A DNA stretch of 64,000 bases, from positions 37,532 to 101,531 of the forward strand of contig ONEF01000009.1 in the NCBI GenBank assembly GCA_900316795.1. Reading direction: 5' to 3'. The notes below the pieces were generated by a model. That model had not been told where the DNA came from, did no database searches, and worked only from the letters and a program-made list of their open reading frames with translations. The position numbers and the translations under genes were made by a program. Origin of the DNA: an uncultured Bacteroidales bacterium (lineage in GTDB: Bacteria; Bacteroidota; Bacteroidia; Bacteroidales; UBA932). Positions 17,743 to 26,618 of this stretch are shown here, one piece after another (the first letter of the stretch is position 1; each line of letters begins with the position of its first letter).

Positions 17743-17848
17743 CTGCCGCTTAAACGCCTGTTCCTCAGATATTTATTAAAACTCCTTCCATCAGTTTTAC
17801 GGGAAGATGTTTGCATATTTGCCTTATTGTCAATATGTTAAGCGGCAG
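17743..17848 (+). repeat. 106-bp element, copy A
   Basis: Perfect 11-bp terminal inverted repeats CTGCCGCTTAA / TTAAGCGGCAG at the ends. It aligns without gaps to copies B, C and D. The internal stem (element positions 37-47 with 60-70) is partly decayed. The octamer position reads TCAGATAT. It sits 5 bp upstream of tilS, so it probably lies in the tilS promoter or leader. No target-site duplication is evident. Confidence 0.85.
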
Positions 17849-17850
17849 GC

Positions 17851-17950
17851 ACCTGCTGCTATTTCTGGATGCAGAGTCCACTGCTATTCAGGCGGAGGCT
17901 TCTTGCGGCTATTTCTGGGTGCAGAGTTCTCGTTTCAGGCGGCAGGAGCT
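17851..17950. repeat. Two-copy 50-bp imperfect tandem repeat
   Basis: Two adjacent copies of about 50 bp, each containing GCTATTTCTGGRTGCAGAGT and a TTCAGGCGG segment, between element A and the 3' end of the DUF3078 gene. No coding role seen. Confidence 0.6.
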
Positions 17951-17964
17951 TGGTGCCGTCTTCG

Positions 17965-18996
17965 TCATTTCTTGTAGGTTCCTATCGTGTAGGAGAAACT
18001 GAGGCCGAAAACCTCCTTGAACTGCACTCGAGGGCATTCATGCCCCGCCTTGTTGGCAATCTTGATCTTGTCGTCGTAAATGAGGTTAGTCCTCAGCGAT
18101 GCCTTGAAGTATTTGTTGAGAACATAATCTGCCTGGACATCCCAATAAACCACTATGTTTGTTGGAGTTCCCAGATAATCAGAGAATAGCGACAGCTGAG
18201 AGGCAACCTTGAAGTCCTTTGTCAGGGACTTGGAGAAAGTGGCCTTGAGCTGGGCACCGAGCTCCCACCTTATAGGCCGGTTGAACTTGTTTCCGTACTT
18301 TACCCTGAGGGCGCTGTCTGCCTGAACGATTACCATGCTTCCTGTAAGAGGAGCAAAGTTCAGGGAGAAAACCTTTCCGTTGCCAGGTTTCCAGTCCATA
18401 CCAAGACCGACAGTCAAATAGCCCGGAGCCAGAAACTTGGACTTCATCTTGGCCTCGTTGTTCTTGTTGTAGTCAAAGCCGGGGGAGAACTGGCTCTTGA
18501 AGTTCATGAAGGCAGAAAAATAGATCTTCTTGTATGCCTGGTAGCCCCACTTGCTGTCAAGGATGATGCGGTCTTCACTCTTGCGGTAGCCAACATCAAA
18601 ACTCTGGACGAAACCGTAGCCCAGCTGGGCTCTGTTGTCCCAGAACATCTTTCCCTTGGCATAGTTGGCCATACCGTTCAGATACGCGTTGAAAGCGAGG
18701 GATCCGCTGCCTCCCGCCGCCCAGTTCGTAAGGGACACCTGGGAGAAGATAAGCTCGTCATTGACACCTATGGTCCAGAACTTAGGGGAAGGGCCGCCGT
18801 AATCAACCTCAGGAGTCGGAAAGTTAAGGCCAATAAGCCTTACAAGTTCCTGCTCGCTGCTAAGTCCGCTCTGTATCGGCTGCGGCTTCTTGCGGATAGT
18901 GTCTCCCCAGAAACCTATCTTTATCTGAGAATTGGCCGCTCCTGCCGACAGCAAAAGGCAGAAAACACAGAGTAATATTCTTAACCTTCTTTTCAT
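17965..18996 (-). CDS. DUF3078 outer-membrane protein
   Basis: 343 aa with an N-terminal signal peptide (LLLSAGAANSQ). The body is beta-strand-rich with aromatic-alternating segments (SLTNWAAGGSGSLAFNAYLNG, MFWDNRAQLGYGFVQ, PGYLTVGLGMDWKPG) and a C-terminal strand ending GLSFSYTIGTYKK, as expected for an outer-membrane barrel. The LTNWAAGG block is the hallmark of DUF3078 in Bacteroidota. Function unknown. It lies downstream of the 238-aa unknown on the same strand with a 60-bp gap. Octamer at 18093-18100, read as Ser-Leu-Arg. Confidence 0.82.
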   Translation of the reverse strand: MKRRLRILLCVFCLLLSAGAANSQIKIGFWGDTIRKKPQPIQSGLSSEQELVRLIGLNFPTPEVDYGGPSPKFWTIGVNDELIFSQVSLTNWAAGGSGSLAFNAYLNGMANYAKGKMFWDNRAQLGYGFVQSFDVGYRKSEDRIILDSKWGYQAYKKIYFSAFMNFKSQFSPGFDYNKNNEAKMKSKFLAPGYLTVGLGMDWKPGNGKVFSLNFAPLTGSMVIVQADSALRVKYGNKFNRPIRWELGAQLKATFSKSLTKDFKVASQLSLFSDYLGTPTNIVVYWDVQADYVLNKYFKASLRTNLIYDDKIKIANKAGHECPRVQFKEVFGLSFSYTIGTYKK

Positions 18997-19056
18997 TCAA
19001 TCAGTTTACACAGTTCAATAACAAAATCCTCAATTTCCCGGTTTGAAAAACACAAG

Positions 19057-19773
19057 TCAGTCTTTCAAAACGTCTTCGGTTGTAAAGTCAAATCCGTTGC
19101 GCTTGCTTGTCGGAATCCTGTAGTCATCTGAATCCTTGTCTCCTACTGTAATGGTCTTGACCTTGTCAAACGGAGGAACCAGAAGGTCAAAACTTATGGC
19201 GTAAAGCATCGCGCTCTCAACAAAATCTCTCATCTCTTTCTTGTCAAGCTTCACAGACCCGAACCCTGAGATCTTGTTCCTCGGCTGGTTCTTTCCCTCA
19301 ACGAAGAAGCAACCTTCACGGTTGATGAACAGCCTGGCAATCAGGTACCCCGGATCACATTCACGGTTCAGCTTCACAGACTCGTACAGGAAGTTGTGTA
19401 CCGTGATAACGCCGCAGTAAGTGTTGAACGGTTCTGCAGTCGAGTAAGGATTCTTCCAAACCGGATGTTCAGGGTCAAACTGGTAGATATCAGGCAACAT
19501 GCTGAATACCAGCACATCATCAGCGAACCTTACCTCAGCCTCCAGTTTTCCTTTATCCCTGTATTCAAGTTTTACACGACGGCTGAGTACCACGCCTGAA
19601 TCTTTGATGTCATCCAAAGCCTCATCCAGGTCGTTGCTGATTTCGGCCAGGAGTTCCTTGAGATTGTTGAATACCTCCAACGCCCTGTCATAAACCAGGG
19701 ACTTCACATTAGATTTTCCGCTAAGCGCCTCTACAAGCTGTCTGTTGGGCGACAAAGGCTGATCGTTATCCAT
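19057..19773 (-). CDS. Conserved protein of unknown function
   Basis: 238 aa, soluble, no signal or membrane segment. The N-terminal third is helical (VEALSGKSNVKSLVYDRALEVFNNLKELLAEISNDLDEAL) and likely coiled coil; the remainder is mixed alpha/beta with well-spread aromatic residues (MLPDIYQFDPEHPVWKNPYS, YLIARLFINREGCFFVEGKNQP). Codon use is like its neighbours and a start ATG is present at 19773. It lies 34 bp after proS on the same strand and 60 bp before the DUF3078 gene, probably co-transcribed. I do not recognise a family and assign no function. Confidence 0.7.
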   Translation of the reverse strand: MDNDQPLSPNRQLVEALSGKSNVKSLVYDRALEVFNNLKELLAEISNDLDEALDDIKDSGVVLSRRVKLEYRDKGKLEAEVRFADDVLVFSMLPDIYQFDPEHPVWKNPYSTAEPFNTYCGVITVHNFLYESVKLNRECDPGYLIARLFINREGCFFVEGKNQPRNKISGFGSVKLDKKEMRDFVESAMLYAISFDLLVPPFDKVKTITVGDKDSDDYRIPTSKRNGFDFTTEDVLKD

Positions 19774-19807
19774 ATCTTAATCAATTGGTTTCCTTATTTC
19801 CCGGCAA

Positions 19808-21286
19808 TTAATATGCCCTTGCAAATACTACACGGCGATGAGAAGGCTTGCCTGAATAGACGCACTTGCCTTCCTCTTCACACACGCAGGAGTCAATCGG
19901 GATGCAGCGGATGGTCGCCTTTGTCTCCTCCTGGATCCTGGCCTCTGTTTCTGCTGTTCCGTCCCAATGGCAGAGCAGGAATCCGCCCTTTTCTATCTGG
20001 CTCTTGAAATCGTCCCAAGTGTCGACCTTGTAAATATGCTCATCCCTGTAAGCCAATGCTTTAGCATATATATTCTTCTCTATCTCATCCAACAGGCCCT
20101 TTACATGGTCCACGATACCGTCAATTCCCATGCTCTCCTTTGTAAGAGTATCTCTGCGGGCAACTTCCACGGTGTTGTTCTCAAGGTCTCTCGGACCTAT
20201 GGCAAGTCTTACAGGAACACCCTTGAGTTCCCATTCCGCAAACTTGAAGCCGCTGCGAACGTTCTCCCTGTCGTCTATCTTTACGCTGATTCCCAACTTG
20301 TCCAGCCCAGCCTTGATTTCCTTCATCTTGGCCAAAACTGCATCCAGCTGTTCAGGCTTGTTGAAGATAGGAACCATAACTACCTGTATAGGAGCAAGGT
20401 TTGGAGGAAGAACGAGCCCGTTGTCGTCTCCGTGAGCCATGATGAGAGCACCCATAAGCCTTGTAGAAACACCCCAGGATGTTGCCCATACGTACTCCAA
20501 ACCTCCGTCTTTGCTCTGGTACTTCACGTCAAAGGCCTTTGCAAAGTTCTGGCCCAGGAAATGTGATGTACCGGCCTGGAGAGCTTTTCCGTCCTGCATC
20601 ATAGCCTCGATGCAGAGAGTGTCTATGGCACCGGCAAACCTTTCGCTCTCAGTCTTGTGCCCCACCACAACCGGCAGAGCCATATAATTTCTTGCAAAGT
20701 CAGCATATACACCTACCATCTTCTCTGCCTCAGCGATGGCTTCAGCCTGGGTGGCATGTGCTGTATGGCCCTCCTGCCAGAGGAATTCAGCCGTACGCAG
20801 GAAGAGTCTGGTGCGCATCTCCCAGCGTACCACATTCGCCCACTGGTTAACCAGAATCGGAAGATCGCGATAAGAACTTATCCAGTTCTTGTAGGTGTTC
20901 CAGATAATAGTTTCAGACGTAGGCCTTACAACCAGCTCTTCCTCCAGCTTGGCTGAAGGGTCCACTACCACGCCCGGACCGTCCGGATTGGTCATCAGAC
21001 GGTGATGGGTGACTACCGCACATTCCTTTGCGAAACCTTCCACGTGCTCGGCCTCACGGCTAAGGAAAGACTTAGGGATGAAAAGAGGGAAATAGGCATT
21101 CTCGTGCCCGGTTTCCTTGAACATCTTGTCCAGCTGATGCTGCATCTTCTCCCATATAGCATAGCCATAAGGTTTTATTACCATACATCCTCTGACTGCC
21201 GAATTCTCGGCCAGACCAGCTTTAACAACAAGGTCGTTATACCACTGGGAGTAATTCTCCTGTCTTGAAGTTATCTGCTTTGCCAT
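19808..21286 (-). CDS. proS: Prolyl-tRNA synthetase, archaeal/eukaryote-like (type 3)
   Basis: 492 aa. Class II motifs: [39 protein letters not shown] (motif 2 region, about 116-153) and [32 protein letters not shown] (motif 3). The shortened form without the editing insertion and with a C-terminal zinc-type domain ending RVVFARAY marks the type-3 enzyme. The C-terminal cysteines ([20 protein letters not shown]) are consistent with zinc binding. It attaches proline to tRNA-Pro. First gene of a likely three-gene unit with the unknown and the DUF3078 gene. Octamer at 20730-20737, read as Ile-Ala-Glu. Confidence 0.95.
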   Translation of the reverse strand: MAKQITSRQENYSQWYNDLVVKAGLAENSAVRGCMVIKPYGYAIWEKMQHQLDKMFKETGHENAYFPLFIPKSFLSREAEHVEGFAKECAVVTHHRLMTNPDGPGVVVDPSAKLEEELVVRPTSETIIWNTYKNWISSYRDLPILVNQWANVVRWEMRTRLFLRTAEFLWQEGHTAHATQAEAIAEAEKMVGVYADFARNYMALPVVVGHKTESERFAGAIDTLCIEAMMQDGKALQAGTSHFLGQNFAKAFDVKYQSKDGGLEYVWATSWGVSTRLMGALIMAHGDDNGLVLPPNLAPIQVVMVPIFNKPEQLDAVLAKMKEIKAGLDKLGISVKIDDRENVRSGFKFAEWELKGVPVRLAIGPRDLENNTVEVARRDTLTKESMGIDGIVDHVKGLLDEIEKNIYAKALAYRDEHIYKVDTWDDFKSQIEKGGFLLCHWDGTAETEARIQEETKATIRCIPIDSCVCEEEGKCVYSGKPSHRRVVFARAY

Positions 21287-21404
21287 AACTCAACGCTGTT
21301 TAACTGCCCCAGAAGCGGAGTTCTTCACATATTCAGACAAACTGCCGTCCGTCTCCGACTTTTGGAATAGTTTTTGATACTTTTTTCTTTTAAATAAATA
21401 AGAT

Positions 21405-21412
21405 TATATTTG
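21405..21412 (+). promoter_or_regulatory. -7 box TATATTTG upstream of the aromatic-rich lipoprotein
   Basis: TATATTTG fits TAnnTTTG and lies 54 bp before the ATG at 21467, in a very AT-rich stretch with a TTTT tract about 19 bp upstream in place of TTTG. Confidence 0.55.
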
Positions 21413-21466
21413 TTCATAATAAGAACCGCACAAAAATACAAAATTTATTTAACGCAGGAGGTAACA

Positions 21467-22927
21467 ATGAAAAACATTAGTTTATCTATCTTAGTTGCAG
21501 TAAGTCTTGCTCTTGTTTCTTGTGGAACAGGAACTTACTCTGCAAACGGCAACGGAGGATACACCAACAGCATCTACTACACCTCCTCCGATGCAGTTCC
21601 TACATCTTCCGGGGAGACCTACACCCAGGCCAACACCCAGGATGTAAAGCAGCTTCAGACAAAGACGGTTGCAGTCTTGAATTCAAACACAGGAAAAGTG
21701 TTTGCACCTGCACAGCCAGCCTATGCTGACACAATCTTTGTCGGAGACGAAAACATCGTGAATGTTGAATTGAATCCTGAAAGCAGCTACGTGATAGTTG
21801 ATGATGAAGACAGCTATGAAGCCCGTCTGAGAAAGTTCGACAATGCCACTTACGTCATAAACGTGATTTGGGACCCGATGGAACTGTCGTGGTACAACCC
21901 GTTCCGCTGGAGCTGGGATTACCCTTACTACAGGTACCGCTACGGATACCACAGTGCCATTTACTGGAATGACTGGTACAACTGGAGATGGGGTTGGAAC
22001 GACCCTTGGGGCTACGGCTGGAGCTGGTACGACAGATGGTACTCACCTTACTGGTCCTGGACCTGGTATTGGGGCTGGGGCAGCAGATGGCATGACCCTT
22101 GGTACTACGCAGGCTATTACCATCCATATCACCACCCTCATCACGGCTACAGACCTGGCTGGAACCACGATTACCATCACTCCACTCCTGGCAGATACTA
22201 TACCAGAAGAGGCGGACGCAATGATCGCGGAGGAGTCAACCGCACACCTGGCGTTACTCCAAGAAGCACCGCAACAGCTTCCAGAGCCGTGGGCAGTTCC
22301 TACAGGAGAACCCCTACAGTCGGCAATGTACGCACCGCTGCAGTCAGCAGAGGCAATTCCACCAGAGGCAACGCTGCTGTCGGCAGGAACGCTTCCTCAA
22401 GCCGCAATGCAGTTGTCAACAGGAATTCTTCCGGCAACCGCAACGCTACCGTAAGCAGAAGTACTTCAACCGGCCGCAACGCAGTTGTAAGCCGCAGTGG
22501 CAACGTAAGCCGCAGCACCACTCCTGGCGGAGTGAGATACGGGAACGCTACAGGTACAAGAAATACCGCAGCTGACTACAGGACAACTCCTTCCAACAGA
22601 GGAACCGTAGTGAGCCGTTCATCCGGCAACGGAGGCACCGTTTACAGGAAGTCCACAGGCTCATCCGGCCGTACAGCAGTTTCCCGTTCTTCAGGCTCTG
22701 CCACAAGAAGTTCTGTTTCAAGGAGCTCTTCATCCGGAAGAAGCTACTCGACCTCATCCAGCTCAGCAGGACGTTCCAGCGGAAGCTACTCAACATCCAG
22801 CAACACCCGCTCAAGCGGCGGATACTCAGGTGGAAGTAGCAGCAGCCGTTCAGGTGGCGGATATTCCGGCGGAGGCTATTCCGGTGGCGGAAGTTCACGT
22901 TCCGGTGGATCTTCTACCAGAAGGTAG
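21467..22927 (+). CDS. Lipoprotein with Trp/Tyr-rich middle and Ser/Arg/Gly low-complexity tail
   Basis: 486 aa from the ATG at 21467, preceded by an unusually good ribosome-binding site for this phylum (GCAGGAGGTAACA). Lipobox LVSC is at about residues 14-17. Residues about 50-140 form a soluble N-domain. About 140-245 is packed with Trp, Tyr, His and Pro (WYNWRWGWNDPWGYGWSWY). The last 240 residues are repeats of Ser, Arg, Asn, Gly and Thr (RNATVSRSTSTGRNAVVSRS), ending SGGYSGGGYSGGGSSRSGG. Such proteins are common and unstudied in Bacteroidales. A surface or periplasmic structural role is plausible but unproven. It is followed at 58 bp by a FadL-like gene. Confidence 0.72.
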   Translation: MKNISLSILVAVSLALVSCGTGTYSANGNGGYTNSIYYTSSDAVPTSSGETYTQANTQDVKQLQTKTVAVLNSNTGKVFAPAQPAYADTIFVGDENIVNVELNPESSYVIVDDEDSYEARLRKFDNATYVINVIWDPMELSWYNPFRWSWDYPYYRYRYGYHSAIYWNDWYNWRWGWNDPWGYGWSWYDRWYSPYWSWTWYWGWGSRWHDPWYYAGYYHPYHHPHHGYRPGWNHDYHHSTPGRYYTRRGGRNDRGGVNRTPGVTPRSTATASRAVGSSYRRTPTVGNVRTAAVSRGNSTRGNAAVGRNASSSRNAVVNRNSSGNRNATVSRSTSTGRNAVVSRSGNVSRSTTPGGVRYGNATGTRNTAADYRTTPSNRGTVVSRSSGNGGTVYRKSTGSSGRTAVSRSSGSATRSSVSRSSSSGRSYSTSSSSAGRSSGSYSTSSNTRSSGGYSGGSSSSRSGGGYSGGGYSGGGSSRSGGSSTRR

Positions 22928-22985
22928 TTTAAGCCCTTGCAACTAAAGAAAAGATAGACTGACAAATAATATTTGAACATATACT

Positions 22986-24545
22986 ATGAAAAGATTTTTA
23001 CTATCTGCAGCCGCTTTCTGCACAATTGCCCTGGGCCAGGTTTTCGGCCAGGGTGTGTTTACCGGCTACGAACTTTCTGACTTCCAAAGAGAAGGCACGG
23101 CAAGAAGCGTGGCTATGGGAAACGCCATGACAGCCTTGGGCGGAGATCTGGGAGCTGTTGCCATAAATCCTGCTGCATCTGCCGTATTCAGATACAATGA
23201 GTTTGCATTCACTCCTGCCGTAACAAGTGTCAATACAGACACCAAGTATCTGGGAGTGGGAACCAACGTGAACAAAGCAACTTTCGGATTCTCCAACATC
23301 GGGGGTATAGCAGTCATCAAGACAGGCAGGAAGGACGGGCTCAGAAGCTTGAGCCTCGGCTTCACTTACAACAAGCATAACAACTTCAACGCCAGCATCA
23401 AAGCCGGAGCGGAGGGTGTTGATGACAGCTACATCAACAAACTTGTGAACATCTCCAACAGCAGTCCTTATTCCGGAATAGATTTTGACGATACCGCCAA
23501 TCCTGACCCTTACTCATACGGCAGCTACTACTGGCCTGCAATCATGGGCTGGAACTCAAGCCTTATGGACACGGTGGGAACAGCCCGCAACGATGTGTTT
23601 ATCCCGACAGATGCCGTAAGAGACCCTGCATACAGGTCAACCCAGCTTCTTTACAGGAAATCTTCCGGTTCCATCGGTGAGTATGACCTTAATTTCGGAT
23701 TGAATCTCAGCGACAAGTTCTATGTCGGAATGAACGTGGGCATGTTTACGGTCTGGAACAAGGTTGAAGAGAAGTATTCCGAGGACAACACCACAAACGG
23801 AGCCCTTGACACTGACTTTGACTACACAGACCAATACTACACCCAGAGGACTACCGGAAGCGGTATCAACCTCAAGTTCGGATTCATCTGGGCTCCTAGC
23901 TACAACTTCAGGTTGGGTGCCTCTATATCCACACCTACATGGTACTCTTTGACAGACAAGTACTACTGGGATTCAGACGTGGCATTCAGAGATGGCTATA
24001 AGGCAACCCTGCACTCTCCTGAAGGAGTCTATGACTACCGCGTGAACACACCTTTCCACTACAACCTGGGCTTCGCAGCCATATTCAAGAGCGGAAGCAT
24101 CAGCGTTGACTATGAAGGATCAAACATTGCCCAGACAAAATTCCGCAACCGCGGAGACATTGACGGGCTGGACTATTCAGACTATTCTGCAGAGAACACC
24201 TGGATGAGCGAGAACTTCAAGATGAGCAACAAACTCCGCATAGGTGCAGAGGTTTACCCTGTAAGCAACCTGGCCCTGAGAGCCGGATTCCAGTACTCAG
24301 ATTCAGGAGTAAAGAAAGATCTCATGGGAACAGCCATCCAGAACTATGTAGGAAGTCTTGGAATCGGAATGACATTCGGAGGAGGCTTCTATCTTGACCT
24401 CGCCGTAGCAGCCAACCTCAAGAAGAACACTATTGCCTTCTTTGATACTGAACCTGCAGCGGAATATGTACTGGGCAACCCTAAGTTCGCTGACATCACA
24501 CGCTCGACGGTGAAGGTCCTGGCAACTTTCGGATGGAGGTTCTAA
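22986..24545 (+). CDS. FadL/OmpP1-family outer-membrane protein
   Basis: 519 aa, signal peptide ending GQVFGQG. N-terminal plug-like segment GTARSVAMGNAMTALGGDLGAVAINPAASAVF is characteristic of the OmpP1/FadL/TodX (and PorV-like) group, followed by many amphipathic strands and a C-terminal aromatic ending (TRSTVKVLATFGWRF) suited to BAM recognition. Family members move hydrophobic compounds across the outer membrane or, for PorV-like forms, assist type IX secretion; sequence alone does not decide. It probably shares a transcript with the lipoprotein upstream. Confidence 0.8.
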   Translation: MKRFLLSAAAFCTIALGQVFGQGVFTGYELSDFQREGTARSVAMGNAMTALGGDLGAVAINPAASAVFRYNEFAFTPAVTSVNTDTKYLGVGTNVNKATFGFSNIGGIAVIKTGRKDGLRSLSLGFTYNKHNNFNASIKAGAEGVDDSYINKLVNISNSSPYSGIDFDDTANPDPYSYGSYYWPAIMGWNSSLMDTVGTARNDVFIPTDAVRDPAYRSTQLLYRKSSGSIGEYDLNFGLNLSDKFYVGMNVGMFTVWNKVEEKYSEDNTTNGALDTDFDYTDQYYTQRTTGSGINLKFGFIWAPSYNFRLGASISTPTWYSLTDKYYWDSDVAFRDGYKATLHSPEGVYDYRVNTPFHYNLGFAAIFKSGSISVDYEGSNIAQTKFRNRGDIDGLDYSDYSAENTWMSENFKMSNKLRIGAEVYPVSNLALRAGFQYSDSGVKKDLMGTAIQNYVGSLGIGMTFGGGFYLDLAVAANLKKNTIAFFDTEPAAEYVLGNPKFADITRSTVKVLATFGWRF

Positions 24546-24556
24546 AACAGTGATTA

Positions 24557-25264
24557 TCACTGAAGAAAACTGATAGAATTTGGACCTTCGTTAAAAAGAA
24601 GGTCAACAATTGAAAGACCTGAGACAAAACCCTGCTTGGCAGAAAAGACCTGCCAGTAGGGTTTTTCCTTTCCCCATTCTTTCATCAGCGACGGCTCTTT
24701 GCTCTTAGGATGTATCCTGTATCTGAGGTCAATGATATCTCCTTCCTGACATCCAGAAGGAATATCCGCCAGCAGAGAACCTGGATCCGAAATCACAGAT
24801 ATGCTCCCTTTTGACTGAGTTGCTGGAAGATATTCCCCGGTAAGATGGAATTCCGCCTTAATTCCGCAGAAACTGGACAGGAGTTTTATAAAATTGAGAT
24901 TGAAGTTGAACAGAAGTTTTTCTCCGCTACAAAGGATGTCCTTGATCTCATCCTTGTAGTAAACGAAGAACGGAGAACTCATATATGCAGCCTCCATAGC
25001 CCTGAAATGACGGACAGGCCAGTTCTCCGAATAGTCTATTTCTATTTCCGAAATGGGAAGACAGTGGGAAAAACTGTCCCCGCCTCTTTTGACGGGGATG
25101 TTCAAGTTCATTTTGCCGTTTGCAGTGAGAATCGTGCAACGGTTTCTGTAAGACTGCTTCTGGTAAGTTTCGCAAGCCTCTATCCAAACCTGCCCGTATC
25201 TTGCAACAGCAGCAAAATACTCTACCGGTGGGAGATAGGCCGTGCTAAGAAGAACAGAGGGCAT
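24557..25264 (-). CDS. WbqC family protein
   Basis: 235 aa starting STAYLPPVEYFAAVARYGQVWIEACETYQKQSYRNRCTI, the conserved N-terminus of WbqC-like proteins, with NIPVKRGG and WPVRHFRAMEAAYMSSPFF downstream. In other bacteria wbqC lies in O-antigen clusters; the biochemical function is not settled. Here it ends the lpxD-lpxC-fabZ-lpxA run and overlaps the lpxA stop by one base (TAATG), indicating translational coupling and a role connected with surface polysaccharide or lipid A. Confidence 0.82.
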   Translation of the reverse strand: MPSVLLSTAYLPPVEYFAAVARYGQVWIEACETYQKQSYRNRCTILTANGKMNLNIPVKRGGDSFSHCLPISEIEIDYSENWPVRHFRAMEAAYMSSPFFVYYKDEIKDILCSGEKLLFNFNLNFIKLLSSFCGIKAEFHLTGEYLPATQSKGSISVISDPGSLLADIPSGCQEGDIIDLRYRIHPKSKEPSLMKEWGKEKPYWQVFSAKQGFVSGLSIVDLLFNEGPNSISFLQ

Positions 25265-26058
25265 TATTCGTCCTCGTCCTGATGGGAGTCATACCTTATG
25301 ATGCCTCTCTTTGATGCGGCTATGAAATCCAGGATTGTCTTCTTCTCTTCTGAGTCCGGAAGCTCAGCCTGTGCTTTCTTGCAGGCCTCAGTAACGTTGA
25401 GACCACTCTGGTAGATTACCCTATAGACATCGCGTATCCTGTCTATCTGCTCCAGTGTAAATCCTCTGCGCCTGAGGCCGACGATATTGACACCGCGGAA
25501 GACCAGAGGCCTCTTGCCGACTATGGAATAAGGAGGTACATCCTTGGAAAAAGCTGACGCGCCGCTGATCATGGCGTGGCAGCCAATGTGGGTGAACTGA
25601 TGCACAGATGAATTTCCTCCGACAATAGCCCAGTCATCAACATCAGTTTCGCCGGCAAGTCCTGTATAACTTACCAGAATGACATTGTGCCCCAGACGGC
25701 AGTCGTGAGCCACATGGACGTATGCCATCAGGAAGCAGTTGTCCCCTATTATGGTCTTGTTCTTTCCGCTGGCGGCTGTACCACGGCTGACGGTGCAGTA
25801 CTCACGGATCATCACGTTGTTGCCGATCTCCACATAAGACTCTTCTCCCTTGTATTTGAGGTCCTGCGGAATAGCTCCTATGATGGCCCCGTTGAATATT
25901 TTGCAGTTGTTTCCGATTTTCACGTAATCATTGATGGTCACGTTCGGGCCAATCCAGCAGTTGTCTCCTATCTCCACATGCTCAGCGATGCAGCAGAAAG
26001 GGCTGATTACAACATTCTTTCCGATCTTGGCTTTTGGATGGACAATAGAATTTTCCAT
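25264..26058 (-). CDS. lpxA: Acyl-ACP--UDP-GlcNAc O-acyltransferase LpxA
   Basis: 264 aa left-handed beta-helix with hexapeptide repeats (VVISPFCCIAEHVEIGDNCWIGPNVTINDYVKIG). The catalytic His is in YVHVAHDCRLGHNVILVSYTGLAGE, and the FTHIGCHAMISGASAFSKDVPPYSIV segment is conserved. It catalyses the first step of lipid A synthesis in the cytoplasm. It lies 22 bp after fabZ and is coupled to wbqC by a TAATG overlap. An Asp/Glu-rich C-terminus (HQDEDE) is present. Octamer at 25982-25989, read as Ile-Ala-Glu. Confidence 0.95.
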   Translation of the reverse strand: MENSIVHPKAKIGKNVVISPFCCIAEHVEIGDNCWIGPNVTINDYVKIGNNCKIFNGAIIGAIPQDLKYKGEESYVEIGNNVMIREYCTVSRGTAASGKNKTIIGDNCFLMAYVHVAHDCRLGHNVILVSYTGLAGETDVDDWAIVGGNSSVHQFTHIGCHAMISGASAFSKDVPPYSIVGKRPLVFRGVNIVGLRRRGFTLEQIDRIRDVYRVIYQSGLNVTEACKKAQAELPDSEEKKTILDFIAASKRGIIRYDSHQDEDE

Positions 26059-26080
26059 TCTTGAAATATTTGGTTAAGAA

Positions 26081-26590
26081 TTACTTGTTCTTGATTACCT
26101 GGGCTACCATGTCACCTTCACAGGCCACCTGGCTTCCAACCCATGCCTTGCCTCTCATATACACAAGGTTGTGCTCCATAGGCTGGGTGATTATCAGCTT
26201 GAACACAACCACATCTCCGGGAACCACCTTGCGGCGGAACTTGAACCCGTCTATCTTGGCAAAATATGTGGAATAACGCTCCGGCTCATCCACGCTTCTG
26301 AGAACCAGGATACCGCCCACCTGGGCCATAGCCTCCACCAGAAGAACTCCTGGAACCACCGGTTCTGTAGGGAAGTGCCCCCTGAAAAAATACTCATTTA
26401 CACCGATTGTCTTGATTCCTGTAATAGCATCAGGCTCAACATCTATGATTCTGTCAACCATCAGGAACGGAGGACGGTGCGGAAGGAGTTTCTGGATTCC
26501 CATTATATCATAGACCGGTTCTGCATCAGGGTCATACTTGGGAGCAACTGAAAGCCTCTGCTTTACTTCTTTGATTTTTTCAAGATCCAT
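26081..26590 (-). CDS. fabZ: 3-hydroxyacyl-ACP dehydratase FabZ, separate from LpxC
   Basis: 169 aa hot-dog fold dehydratase of fatty-acid elongation. LLPHRPPFLMVDRI is the conserved N-terminal block, and the active site is FFRGHFPTEPVVPGVLLVEAMAQ with catalytic His and Glu. In most Bacteroidota FabZ is the C-terminal half of a fused LpxC-FabZ protein. Here it is a gene of its own, 28 bp after lpxC, but it keeps about 30 residues before the FabZ core (VAPKYDPDAEPVYDIMGI) that resemble the linker of the fused form. This suggests fission of an ancestral fusion. Confidence 0.93.
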   Translation of the reverse strand: MDLEKIKEVKQRLSVAPKYDPDAEPVYDIMGIQKLLPHRPPFLMVDRIIDVEPDAITGIKTIGVNEYFFRGHFPTEPVVPGVLLVEAMAQVGGILVLRSVDEPERYSTYFAKIDGFKFRRKVVPGDVVVFKLIITQPMEHNLVYMRGKAWVGSQVACEGDMVAQVIKNK

Positions 26591-26618
26591 TTGTATATGA
26601 TTTTATGTTTGTTATCTG